Shown here in pieces: positions 5,822-12,391 of a DNA stretch of 12,391 nt. The stretch is from JACGMN01 sp964522635. Lineage in GTDB: Archaea > Halobacteriota > Syntropharchaeia > Alkanophagales > Methanospirareceae. Positions within the stretch are counted from its first letter, which is position 1. Each line of letters begins with the position of its first letter. The stretch spans positions 1 to 12,391 of the forward strand of contig CAZFWT010000053.1 in assembly GCA_964522635.1 (NCBI GenBank), in the 5' to 3' direction. A program made the translations under genes and the position numbers. The notes under the pieces were generated by a model, which did not search any database, was not told the DNA's origin, and saw only the letters and a list, made by a program, of their open reading frames with translations.

Positions 5822-6805
5822 ATGGCTAAAAGACACAGACCAAGGAGAGGCTCGCTCGCCTATTCACCGCGGAAGCGGGCCCGAAGCGAGACGTGTAGAA
5901 TAAAGAGAGAGGAACGAGTCGAGGGTAAGAAACTGCAGGGTTTCGCGGGCTACAAAGCCGGTATGACTCACCTTATGCTCACTGACGATTATGCTCATAG
6001 TCAGACCAAGGGAATGGAGATTGCTGTTCCCGCAACTATCATTGAGACCCCTCCGATGCGAGTGGTCGGATTCCGTCTTTACAAGATGACTTCTTACGGT
6101 CGGCGCGCCGTCAAAGAAGTATGGGTAAAGGGGGGTGCAGCCGCGGAGACGGACGGAGCATTGAGCTCACTGGAAGCGCTGCTCGAGAAGGCGAAGGATA
6201 CACGAGTATTTAGTCTGCGTTTGATTGCGGCCACGAGGCCCGAGGTGGTGGCTGCGTTGCCGAAGAAGAAGCACGAGCTCATGGAGATTAAGATGAGCGA
6301 TAAGGTCGAGAGCGACCTTGAATATGCGAAAGAGCTTATTGGGAAGGATTTGAAGCTTACTGACGTGGTGAAGGAGGGCGATTTCGTGGACGTCACCGCC
6401 ATCACCAGGGGAAAGGGCACCCAGGGCCCGGTAAAGCGCTGGGGCGTGATGATTCAAAACGCGAAAGCGCAGCGATCGGGAAGAGGGCGGCATGTGGGTG
6501 CCATTGGCGGCTGGCGACCACGTCGAGTCCGCTGGCGCGTGCCTCAGATGGGACAGACCGGCTATCACCAGCGTACAGAGTATAATAAGCGTGTGATGAA
6601 GATCGGAGTCAGTGACGAGGAGATAACGCCGAAGGGCGGCTTCGTGCGGTACGGCACCGTGACGAACGAGTACCTTGTACTCAAGGGGAGTGTGCCCGGC
6701 CCGAAGAAGCGACTGATACGAATCTCGCACGCCATACGGCCGCACCCACGGCTGGGTGTGCCTGAGATTATCGCGATCAGCACGAGATCACAACAGGGGA
6801 GATAG
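5822..6805 (+). CDS. rpl3: 50S ribosomal protein uL3
   Basis: 327 residues, normal for archaeal L3. It begins MAKRHRPRRGSLAYSPRKRA, with the basic N-terminal extension shared with eukaryotic L3. It has QGFAGYKAGMTHLML and the large central loop GRGRHVGAIGGWRPRRVRWR followed by MGQTGYHQRTEYNKRVMKIG, which reaches toward the peptidyl transferase centre of the large subunit. It is the first gene of the operon, headed by a clear TATA region and a GAGGAAG site, though the site is only a base or so from the ATG. uL4 follows after 25 bp. In many euryarchaea a SPOUT-type methyltransferase gene precedes rpl3; here the dehydratase gene takes that place. Confidence 0.97.
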   Translation: MAKRHRPRRGSLAYSPRKRARSETCRIKREERVEGKKLQGFAGYKAGMTHLMLTDDYAHSQTKGMEIAVPATIIETPPMRVVGFRLYKMTSYGRRAVKEVWVKGGAAAETDGALSSLEALLEKAKDTRVFSLRLIAATRPEVVAALPKKKHELMEIKMSDKVESDLEYAKELIGKDLKLTDVVKEGDFVDVTAITRGKGTQGPVKRWGVMIQNAKAQRSGRGRHVGAIGGWRPRRVRWRVPQMGQTGYHQRTEYNKRVMKIGVSDEEITPKGGFVRYGTVTNEYLVLKGSVPGPKKRLIRISHAIRPHPRLGVPEIIAISTRSQQGR

Positions 6806-6830
6806 AGAGGGGACGACGAGAAGAAGAGTG

Positions 6831-7625
6831 ATGGTAAGAGAAGTGACAAGCACAGCAAAGGTGTTAGCTTTATCGGGTGAGGTTGTTAAGGAGATTCCGC
6901 TGCCACCGGTCTTCCTGGAGGAGTACCGGCCGGATTTGATCAAGCGTGCAGTGCTCGCTCTGCAGTCCAATCGCTTTCAGCCGAAGGGCACGGATCCACT
7001 GGCCGGGCGGAGGACGTCTGCGGAGAGTTGGGGGCCTGGCAGAGGAGTTGCACGGGTGCCTCGAATCACTGATGGGCGACGCGCCGCGCGAGCACCACAG
7101 ACAGTCGGAGGGCGACGCGCGCATCCGCCAACGCCCGAAAAGCGCTTAGAACGTAAAATCAACAAGAAGGAGCGGAGAAAAGCTATTCGCTCTGCAATTG
7201 CTGCTACAGTCGATCCCCTTAAGGTACGTGAACGAGGACATCGATTTAGTGAGAACCTCCCGCTGCCACTGATTATTGAGGATTCATTTGCGACCCTCGC
7301 AAAGACCGCGGAGGTCGAGGCAGTCTTCAAGACCCTGGGCGTCTGGGACGACGTGCTCAGAGCGAAGGTGCGAAAGGTACGGGCTGGCAAGGGCAAGATG
7401 CGCGGCCGGAGATACAAGACGAAAAAGAGCTTATTGATCGTTATCGGACGCGAGGACGCGCAGACCGAGGAACGACCAATACTGAAAGCGGCAAAGAACT
7501 TACCGGGCGTGGACATTGCGTACGCCGCGGAGCTCAATACCGAACTGCTGGCACCGGGGACACATCCGGGCAGATTAACAATCTGGACCGAGTCTTCACT
7601 ATCACACTTGACTGCAATGGAGTGA
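6831..7625 (+). CDS. rpl4: 50S ribosomal protein uL4
   Basis: 264 residues from ATG 6831. Typical archaeal L4 features are KRAVLALQSNRFQPKGTDPL near the N-terminus, the basic extended loop GRRTSAESWGPGRGVARVP (the tentacle that lines the exit tunnel in the large subunit), the archaeal KERRKAIRSAIAAT and the C-terminal KMRGRRYKTKKS. The frame is open back to 6756 inside rpl3, but homology begins at MVREV, so the shorter start is used; a GTG lies directly before it. uL23 follows after 10 bp. Confidence 0.96.
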   Translation: MVREVTSTAKVLALSGEVVKEIPLPPVFLEEYRPDLIKRAVLALQSNRFQPKGTDPLAGRRTSAESWGPGRGVARVPRITDGRRAARAPQTVGGRRAHPPTPEKRLERKINKKERRKAIRSAIAATVDPLKVRERGHRFSENLPLPLIIEDSFATLAKTAEVEAVFKTLGVWDDVLRAKVRKVRAGKGKMRGRRYKTKKSLLIVIGREDAQTEERPILKAAKNLPGVDIAYAAELNTELLAPGTHPGRLTIWTESSLSHLTAME

Positions 7626-7635
7626 TAAGAGAGAG

Positions 7636-7890
7636 ATGCACCGAACATTGAAACATATCGTTCCGAGCGAGAAAGCAACGCTGCAGATCGATGCGGAGAA
7701 CAAACTGCAATTTATTGTTGATATTGACGCGAGCAAGAGCGAGATCAAGCGCGAGGTGGAGCGTTTCTTTGAGACGCCGGTACTGAATGTACGGACGATG
7801 ATTACGTTTAAAGGCGAGAAGAAGGCAATAGTAGAATTAGAGCAAGAGGGGAAGGCCAAAGAGATCGGAACTTCACTCGGCATATTATAA
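7636..7890 (+). CDS. rpl23: 50S ribosomal protein uL23
   Basis: 84 residues, the compact archaeal form. The key stretch is DIDASKSEIKREVERFFETP, followed by VRTMITFKGEKKAIVEL and the ending GTSLGIL. uL23 binds 23S rRNA next to the tunnel exit and is a docking site for the signal recognition particle and other nascent-chain factors. It is 10 bp from the genes on both sides, so co-transcription is nearly certain. Confidence 0.95.
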   Translation: MHRTLKHIVPSEKATLQIDAENKLQFIVDIDASKSEIKREVERFFETPVLNVRTMITFKGEKKAIVELEQEGKAKEIGTSLGIL

Positions 7891-7900
7891 TCACGGAAAG

Positions 7901-8641
7901 ATGGGAAAACGAATAATCGCACAGCGGAGAGGAAGAGGGGGCCCAACGTATCGGGCGCCTGCACATCGGTATAAAGGCAATCTCGAGCATGTACCGGTCA
8001 GGAAGGGGGAGACGATCTCGGCAAAAGTCCTGAAGATTGAGCATGACCCTGCGCGGAGCGCTCCGCTCGCCCGTATTCAGTACGAGCGGGAGAACGGTGA
8101 TGAGACGAAGGTGGAGGAGCGCTACATTATTGTTCCTGAGGGCGTGGCCGAGGGTGATTTACTCCTGTACGGTGATGCGGCACCGATAAAGACGGGCAAT
8201 ACCGCTCCGTTGCGCTGTATTCCTGAAGGCGTTGCAATCTGTAATTTGGAGGCACGGCCAAATGACGGCGGTAAATTCGTACGATCTTCCGGTGGAAGTG
8301 CGACCCTGGTGACGCACGAGCACGAGACGGGTCGCTCATTGATAGCGATGCCGAGTGGTCAGAAGAAATGGCTGTCCTCTGAGTGCTTTGCCACCGTCGG
8401 CGTGGTCGCCGGTGGAGGACGTACGGATAAGCCATTTGTTAAGGCTGGTAAGAAATATCATAAGATGCGTGCACGCGCGGCGAAATATCCGACCGTGCGT
8501 GGCGTCGCAATGAATGCCGTTGACCATCCGCACGGTGGCGGTGGGCATCAGCACATTGGCAAGAGCAAGACTCCCGGACGTGGCGCACCACCCGGACGGA
8601 AGGTGGGGAGCATCGCAGCCAGCCGAACCGGGAAGAAGTAA
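7901..8641 (+). CDS. rpl2: 50S ribosomal protein uL2
   Basis: 246 residues, the usual archaeal length. It begins MGKRIIAQRRGRGGPTYRAP and ends with the strongly conserved GVAMNAVDHPHGGGGHQHIG, then GKSKTPGRGAPPGRKVG. The His-rich segment is the part of uL2 tied to peptidyl transferase centre assembly and subunit joining. The GGAAAG before ATG 7901 is a reasonable ribosome site. No deviations seen. Confidence 0.97.
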   Translation: MGKRIIAQRRGRGGPTYRAPAHRYKGNLEHVPVRKGETISAKVLKIEHDPARSAPLARIQYERENGDETKVEERYIIVPEGVAEGDLLLYGDAAPIKTGNTAPLRCIPEGVAICNLEARPNDGGKFVRSSGGSATLVTHEHETGRSLIAMPSGQKKWLSSECFATVGVVAGGGRTDKPFVKAGKKYHKMRARAAKYPTVRGVAMNAVDHPHGGGGHQHIGKSKTPGRGAPPGRKVGSIAASRTGKK

Positions 8642-8658
8642 TGAGGTAAGAAGGAAGT

Positions 8659-9084
8659 ATGGCGAAGAAGAGGAAAGCTAAGGCTAAAACAACGTTAAAG
8701 AAGAAGGAGGAGGAGTTCACGTATCGTGGCTATACGCTGGCGAAGCTCAAGAAGATGAAGCTCGAGGAGTTCGCCGAGCTGCTCTGTGCACGGCAGCGAC
8801 GAAAGCTCAACCGCTCACTCCGACCGGAGGAGGAGAAGCTGCTCGCCGAGATTGAAGCGGGAAAGGAGAACATCAAGACCCATTTGCGTGACTCGATTGT
8901 GCTGCCGAGCATGGTGGGCGCGAAGATCGGTATCCACGACGGTAAGGGTTTCGAATTTATCGAGATCAAAACCGAGATGGTCGGGCACTATCTGGGCGAG
9001 CTCGCCTTGACGCGGAAGAAGGTTATGCACGGCGCTGCAGGCGTGGGTGCGACCCGATCGTCAAAGTATGTGCCGCTGAAGTAA
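8659..9084 (+). CDS. rps19: 30S ribosomal protein uS19
   Basis: 141 residues, archaeal size, with a lysine-rich N-terminal extension (MAKKRKAKAKTTLKKKEEE) ahead of the family part FTYRGYTLAKLKKM. Conserved parts are the LRDSIVLPSMVGAKIGIHDG block, which contacts 16S rRNA in the small-subunit head, and the C-terminal GELALTRKKVMHG with ATRSSKYVPLK. GAGGTAAGAAGGAAG precedes the ATG. uL22 starts 26 bp on. Confidence 0.96.
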   Translation: MAKKRKAKAKTTLKKKEEEFTYRGYTLAKLKKMKLEEFAELLCARQRRKLNRSLRPEEEKLLAEIEAGKENIKTHLRDSIVLPSMVGAKIGIHDGKGFEFIEIKTEMVGHYLGELALTRKKVMHGAAGVGATRSSKYVPLK

Positions 9085-9110
9085 CTAAGGAGCTGAGAAG
9101 AGAGGAGAAG

Positions 9111-9581
9111 ATGGCCAAGGTTAATTATACAATAGGACCCGAAGCAGATCCGGAAACGACAGCACGAGCACTGGCCTATGAGCTCCACATTTCCCCAAAG
9201 CATGCACATGAGATCATCAAGGCGATAAAGGGGAAGAAGGTTGAGGACGCGGAGACGTTCCTCGAGAACGTGCTCGATATGAAGGTAGCAGTTCCTTATA
9301 AGCGGTACAAGAAGAAAGTGCCCCATCGCCGCGGGCTCAAGAACTGGGATGCAGGCCGCTATCCGGTGAAGGCAACCGCGGAGATCCTGAAATTGCTGAA
9401 GAACGCACGGAGTAATGCGGAGTATAAGGGGCTCGATACCGAGGCGCTGCGGGTGTGGCGCGTGGCCACGAAGCAGGGACGTACGATACGTGGAATTCTC
9501 CCGCGCGCTTTTGGGCGTGCAACACCGTTCAATACAGAAACCGTAACGGTTGAGATCATTTTGAAGGAAGTGGGGAGTTAG
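9111..9581 (+). CDS. rpl22: 50S ribosomal protein uL22
   Basis: 156 residues, typical of archaeal L22. Landmarks are ISPKHAHEIIKAIKGKKVED, the tunnel-lining hairpin region with YKKKVPHRRGLKNWDAGRYP, and the C-terminal GILPRAFGRATPFNTETVT. The protein stabilises 23S rRNA domains and forms part of the exit tunnel. GAGAGGAGAAG just before the ATG is a strong ribosome site. It is 19 bp from uS3. Confidence 0.96.
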   Translation: MAKVNYTIGPEADPETTARALAYELHISPKHAHEIIKAIKGKKVEDAETFLENVLDMKVAVPYKRYKKKVPHRRGLKNWDAGRYPVKATAEILKLLKNARSNAEYKGLDTEALRVWRVATKQGRTIRGILPRAFGRATPFNTETVTVEIILKEVGS

Positions 9582-9600
9582 ATTAGGATAGGAGTGGAAC

Positions 9601-10488
9601 GTGATAGAGAGGATTTTCGTCGAAGAGGGGATTAAAAAAGTTCGGTTGGACGAGTATTTCAGGAATGAGCTTGATCGTGCAGGCTATGGCGGAATGGAGT
9701 TGAAGCGAACGCCAATGGGCACGCAAATCACCGTGAAAGTCGAGAAGCCCGGAATGATCATCGGGAAGGACGGCAAGCGGATCAAGCGGCTAACCAGCGA
9801 GATCGTGAAGCGGCAAGAACTGGACAATCCGCAGATTGACGTACAACCGATTGATGTCCCGGAATTGAATGCACAGCTGATGGCAAATCGGCTCGCGAAA
9901 CTCATCGAGCGCGGCTGGCATTTCCGGCGTGCTGGGCGCTCAACCTTGCAGCGGATCATGGATCGCGGTGCGCGCGGGTGCGAGATACGGATGACCGGGA
10001 AGCTGAAAGGCCCCCGTGGTCGAATGGAGAAGATGGTTGACGGCTACATCAAGCATTGCGGATCGCTCGCTGAAGAGATCGTCGATAAAGGCTATGCGAT
10101 CGCGAAGAAGAAGGCGGGCGTGATTGGGGTAAGAGTACGGATAGTCAGGCCTGATGCGTATGTTCCGGACGCTTTTCGGATGAACCTAACGAACCTAACA
10201 GCAGCGGCAGGAGAAGTGGAAGCGGGAACGCTGGAAGTGGCTGAGGCTGCGGAAGCGCCAGCAGCGTCGAAGGAACCAGCGGTCGCCGAGCCGGAGACGG
10301 AACAGGGGCAGGAATCTGCAGTCAGCCCCAAAGCGGAGGTTGAACAACCGCAAGCGGAAGCAAAGAAAGAGAAGAAGAAGAGAGCGCGGAAGACAGAAGG
10401 TAAAACGGCAGAAACTGCTGCAGCGCCTGCCGAGGAGTTAGCCCCCGAGGTAAAACCGGAAGGGGCGGAAGAAACGGGACCTGAGTAA
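9601..10488 (+). CDS. rps3: 30S ribosomal protein uS3 with long low-complexity C-terminal tail
   Basis: 295 residues with a GTG start at 9601, preceded by GGAGTGG. MIERIFVEEGIKKVRLDEYF is the archaeal N-terminus, and the KH domain shows KPGMIIGKDGKRIKRLT with the GxxG loop at 55-58. The C-terminal uS3 domain includes GARGCEIRMTGKLKGPRGRM. The folded part ends near residue 195 (YVPDAFRMN). After it come about 100 residues dominated by Ala, Glu and Lys, with a basic patch KKEKKKRARK. Archaeal uS3 often has short variable tails; this one is long. uS3 sits in the head of the small subunit at the mRNA entry. Its TAA overlaps the ATG of uL29 (TAATG), so translation is coupled. Confidence 0.95.
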   Translation: MIERIFVEEGIKKVRLDEYFRNELDRAGYGGMELKRTPMGTQITVKVEKPGMIIGKDGKRIKRLTSEIVKRQELDNPQIDVQPIDVPELNAQLMANRLAKLIERGWHFRRAGRSTLQRIMDRGARGCEIRMTGKLKGPRGRMEKMVDGYIKHCGSLAEEIVDKGYAIAKKKAGVIGVRVRIVRPDAYVPDAFRMNLTNLTAAAGEVEAGTLEVAEAAEAPAASKEPAVAEPETEQGQESAVSPKAEVEQPQAEAKKEKKKRARKTEGKTAETAAAPAEELAPEVKPEGAEETGPE

Positions 10489-10745
10489 TGAGCATCTTTA
10501 GAATTGATGAAATCCGAAAGATGAGTGTGAAGGAGCGGAACGAGGAATTAGAGAGTTTGATGAAGGACCTGTTGCAAGAGCGTGGCGTCATTGCCACTGG
10601 TGGCTCGCCGGACAACCCCGGCAGGGTGGGTGAGATACGACGGACGATCGCACGGATTAAGACGGTCCAGAGTGAGGAGCGGCGCGCAGCAGCAACGGTC
10701 GCAACCGCGGAAGTGAAGCGAGCAAGCAAAGCGAAGAGGAGCTAA
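10488..10745 (+). CDS. rpl29: 50S ribosomal protein uL29
   Basis: 85 residues, slightly long for the family because of an Ala/Lys-rich C-terminal extension (VATAEVKRASKAKRS). The two-helix body reads FRIDEIRKMSVKERNEELES, then LLQERGVIATGGSPDNPGRV and EIRRTIARIKTV, the classic archaeal L29 pattern. It binds near the tunnel exit with uL23. Its ATG shares one base with the stop of uS3, and no separate ribosome site is needed. Confidence 0.95.
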   Translation: MSIFRIDEIRKMSVKERNEELESLMKDLLQERGVIATGGSPDNPGRVGEIRRTIARIKTVQSEERRAAATVATAEVKRASKAKRS

Positions 10746-10750
10746 GCTGC

Positions 10751-11050
10751 ATGGAGATCTGCGAAAAGTGTGGATTGCCGCTTGATTTATGCATTTGTAA
10801 GGAGATTGCCAAGGAGCAGCAAATCGTTAAGGTCTACACGCTGCGGAAGAAGTTCGGGAAGTTCAACACCGTGATTGATGGGATTGACGGGAAGGAGGTC
10901 GATCTGAAGGCGTTGGCGAAGGAGCTCAAATCAAAGTTTGCCTGCGGCGGCACGGTGAAAGCGGGCATTATCGAATTGCAGGGTGATCAGAGGAAGGGGA
11001 CCAAGGAAGCGCTCCGAGAGATGGGATTTTTCCTCGAGGGTGAGGATTGA
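10751..11050 (+). CDS. Translation initiation factor aIF1 (SUI1 family)
   Basis: 99 residues, equivalent to eukaryotic eIF1. The N-terminus carries a small zinc-ribbon-like cysteine set, C4, C7, C14 and C16 (CEKCGLPLDLCIC), known in many euryarchaeal aIF1 proteins. The SUI1 fold follows: RKKFGKFNTVIDGIDG, LKSKFACGGTVKAGIIELQG and the terminal EALREMGFF. The factor binds the small subunit near the P site and checks start codon pairing. It lies 5 bp after uL29, its standard place in the archaeal operon. Confidence 0.95.
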   Translation: MEICEKCGLPLDLCICKEIAKEQQIVKVYTLRKKFGKFNTVIDGIDGKEVDLKALAKELKSKFACGGTVKAGIIELQGDQRKGTKEALREMGFFLEGED

Positions 11051-11070
11051 ATCTAGAAAGAGCGAAATAG

Positions 11071-11343
11071 ATGAAGCTCAGGCCGGGTAATCTCCTGCAG
11101 CATGAGCTCATTGGCTTGCAGATCACGGTGGACGAGAGCACAAATGGCACGCTCGTCGGTTTACGCGGAACGGTGGTCAATGAGACGCGAAACATGCTCG
11201 TCATTGAGACTTCGCAGCGGGTGGAGAAGAGCTTCTCGAAAGCGGGTAACTGGTTTATCTTTACGCTTGACGACGGTGTGCTCGTGCGCGTGAAGGGCGA
11301 TCGACTCGTTGCACGGCCTGAGGATAGGATCAAGAAGCGTTAA
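11071..11343 (+). CDS. rnp1: Ribonuclease P protein component 1 (Rpp29/Pop4 family)
   Basis: 90 residues, the normal short archaeal form. The Sm-like beta-barrel family is recognisable from NLLQHELIGLQITVDEST, GLRGTVVNETRNMLVIET and WFIFTLDDGVLVRVKGDRLV. With Rpp21 it binds the specificity part of RNase P RNA and supports 5' trimming of tRNA precursors in the cytosol. The gene is 20 bp after aIF1 in conserved order. The following gap of 128 bp is the widest in the operon here. Confidence 0.94.
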   Translation: MKLRPGNLLQHELIGLQITVDESTNGTLVGLRGTVVNETRNMLVIETSQRVEKSFSKAGNWFIFTLDDGVLVRVKGDRLVARPEDRIKKR

Positions 11344-11471
11344 GTTGAGGTTCCACAACAAACGGGTTTCGGAACTCAGCTCGGGTCAGCCATCTCGGCT
11401 CGGACTTTTCTGGTCAAAAGTACATAAGGAATAGAGAAGAGAGGGTTTATAGAAGAGGAACAGGAAGCGAA
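11344..11471 (+). promoter_or_regulatory. Wide intergenic gap with a hairpin and TATA-like boxes before uS17
   Basis: This 128-base gap contrasts with neighbouring spacings of up to 26 bases. GAGGTTCC at 11347-11354 pairs with GGAACTC at 11371-11377, with one bulged base, directly after the rnp1 stop. Further on are CTCGG repeats, then GTACATAAGG and GGTTTATAGAAG, possible TATA boxes for an internal promoter. A GAAGAGGAACAGGAAG purine-rich stretch serves uS17. No small gene is visible. Confidence 0.3.
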
Positions 11472-11789
11472 ATGAGAGACATAGGGCTCAATGTGAAGGT
11501 ACCTGAGAAGGAATGTGACGATATCAACTGCCCATTTCATGGGACCTTGCCGGTACGTGGTCAGATCCTGGAGGGCGAGGTGGTCAGCGATAAGGCGCCG
11601 AAGACGGTCGTGGTGCTGCGTTCTTACCTGAAGAAGATCGCGAAGTATGAGCGTTACGAGAAGCGGCAGTCGAAGATACACGCGCACAATCCGCCCTGCA
11701 TCAATGCGAAGGTGGGCGATATCGTGAAGATCGCGGAATGCAGACCGCTGAGCAAGACCAAGAGCTTCGTCGTGGTGGAGAAACGGTGA
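11472..11789 (+). CDS. rps17: 30S ribosomal protein uS17
   Basis: 105 residues, the archaeal type. MRDIGLNVKVPEKECDDINC is followed by PFHGTLPVRGQILEGEVVSD, and the family core TVVVLRSYLKKIAKYERYEK runs into SKIHAHNPPCINAKVGD. The OB-fold binds the 5' domain of 16S rRNA and is an early assembly protein. Cysteines 15, 20 and the one in HNPPC are typical of archaeal members. It is set off by unusually wide gaps on both sides (128 and 83 bp). Confidence 0.96.
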   Translation: MRDIGLNVKVPEKECDDINCPFHGTLPVRGQILEGEVVSDKAPKTVVVLRSYLKKIAKYERYEKRQSKIHAHNPPCINAKVGDIVKIAECRPLSKTKSFVVVEKR

Positions 11790-11872
11790 GGTCTGCACGC
11801 GACTCAAGCTTTTAACCTGCCACGGGAAAGAAGTATAAGGACGAACGAGGGAGCGGGGGAGCGCGAAGGAAG

Positions 11873-12271
11873 ATGAAAGGGATAAAAGCGAAGATACCGC
11901 GGGCTTTACCGGCCGGTGCGCGGTTAGACTGCGTGGATAACACCGGAGCGAAGGTCCTGCAGATTATTGCGGTGAAGGGGTATCGTGGCGTGAAGAACCG
12001 GTATCCGAAGGCAGGCATCGGGGATGTGGTCATCGCCACGGTGAAAAAGGGCAGGCCGGAGATCAAGAAACAGATCGTGAAAGCGGTGATTGTGCGCCAG
12101 CGTAAGGAGTTCAGGCGGCCGTCGGGGCTGCGTGTCAAGTTCGAGGATAACGCGGCCGTGATCGTGGATGATAAGGGCATGCCGAAGGGCTCGGAGATTC
12201 GCGGACCCGTGGCGCGGGAAGCGGTAGAGCGGTTCTCGAAGATCGCGTCGGCTGCGGCGATCATCATTTAG
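11873..12271 (+). CDS. rpl14: 50S ribosomal protein uL14
   Basis: 132 residues, full length. It has LPAGARLDCVDNTGAKVLQI, then YPKAGIGDVVIATVKKGRPE and VIVRQRKEFRRPSGLRVKFEDNA split over the next segment, and ends in AVERFSKIASAAAIII. uL14 lies at the subunit interface of the large subunit and is the docking site for anti-association factors such as aIF6. GCGAAGGAAG precedes the ATG. In the 83-bp gap before it, CTTTTAACC and AAGTATAAGG could be weak promoter boxes. In most euryarchaea rpl24 comes next; here a tRNA follows after 36 bp. Confidence 0.97.
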   Translation: MKGIKAKIPRALPAGARLDCVDNTGAKVLQIIAVKGYRGVKNRYPKAGIGDVVIATVKKGRPEIKKQIVKAVIVRQRKEFRRPSGLRVKFEDNAAVIVDDKGMPKGSEIRGPVAREAVERFSKIASAAAIII

Positions 12272-12307
12272 CTGAATTAGGATCGTTAGGGTAGGATAGA
12301 ATACGAA

Positions 12308-12390
12308 GCGGGGGTTACCGAGTGGACAAAGGTGGCAGACTCAAGATCTGCTCCCGCAGGGGTTCGCGGGTTCGAATCCTGCCCCCCGCA
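12308..12390 (+). tRNA. tRNA-Leu (anticodon CAA)
   Basis: The acceptor arm GCGGGGG (12308-12314) pairs fully with CCCCCGC (12383-12389), followed by discriminator A at 12390. The anticodon stem GCAGA/TCTGC encloses the loop CTCAAGA, giving anticodon CAA for UUG codons. A long variable arm with CCCGCAGGG marks a class II tRNA, and the T arm reads GCGGG TTCGAAT CCTGC. The next base is T, so CCA is not encoded. No intron is present. No clear TATA box separates it from uL14, so it may be cut out of the ribosomal operon transcript or use a weak upstream box. Confidence 0.93.
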
Positions 12391-12391
12391 T

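Noticed and set aside
5806..5829. Eight-codon GTG-started leader frame overlapping the uL3 start
   Set aside because: The only support is a chance start and stop; the GAGGAAG within it is better read as the uL3 ribosome site.
6167..6745. Minus-strand 192-codon frame across uL3
   Set aside because: It is antisense to a clear uL3 gene and has no motif of its own.
6756..6830. Longer uL4 start inside rpl3
   Set aside because: The extra 25 codons overlap rpl3 and do not match the uL4 family, which begins at MVREV.
6977..7678. Minus-strand 233-codon frame across uL4
   Set aside because: It is a shadow of rpl4 with Ser/Arg-rich composition and no family resemblance.

Overview
The window is archaeal chromosome. 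The evidence is a euryarchaeal-type S10/spc ribosomal protein run with the archaeal insertions aIF1 (SUI1) and RNase P protein 1, a Dph2-type diphthamide synthase, an aconitase-X-type phosphomevalonate dehydratase, TATA-like promoter boxes and a class II tRNA-Leu whose CCA is not encoded. The overall character (GC-moderate, euryarchaeal gene order) would fit a methanogen- or ANME-related lineage, but that placement is an inference and I cannot fix a species.

Layout. Positions 1-1661 hold two minus-strand genes: a truncated MTAP/purine nucleoside phosphorylase family gene and, upstream of it, dph2. A shared promoter region at about 1662-1740 separates dph2 from a divergent plus-strand pair (1741-3006). 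Both products of that pair are membrane-anchored, with homologous outward-facing domains, and the second also carries a thioredoxin-fold domain with a CSAC active site.

Positions 3007-4579 look like a scar left by a mobile element. There is a long AT-rich stretch with many short inverted repeats, a piece that looks like a decayed reading frame, and a roughly 132-bp tandem duplication. One unit of the duplication is the 3' end of a small minus-strand tyrosine recombinase gene (3790-4362) and the other is a degenerate copy of it. Two abutting hairpins followed by a T-rich tract lie between the recombinase and the next gene.

At 4580-5752 is the large subunit of phosphomevalonate dehydratase (aconitase X family), an enzyme of the archaeal modified mevalonate route to isoprenoid lipids. 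A strong TATA region at about 5763-5780 then opens the ribosomal operon: uL3, uL4, uL23, uL2, uS19, uL22, uS3, uL29, aIF1, RNase P protein 1 (Rpp29), uS17 and uL14. These genes are tightly packed, mostly 1-30 bp apart. Two wider gaps flank uS17. The window ends with a complete tRNA-Leu(CAA) just after uL14, where rpl24 is usually found in euryarchaeal operons.

Most of the window is ordinary housekeeping. The less ordinary parts are the recombinase scar with its tandemly duplicated gene end, the tandem membrane-anchored paralogs (one with and one without the thioredoxin domain), the long low-complexity tail on uS3 and the tRNA within the ribosomal gene run. I found no strong evidence for a complete, previously undescribed system.
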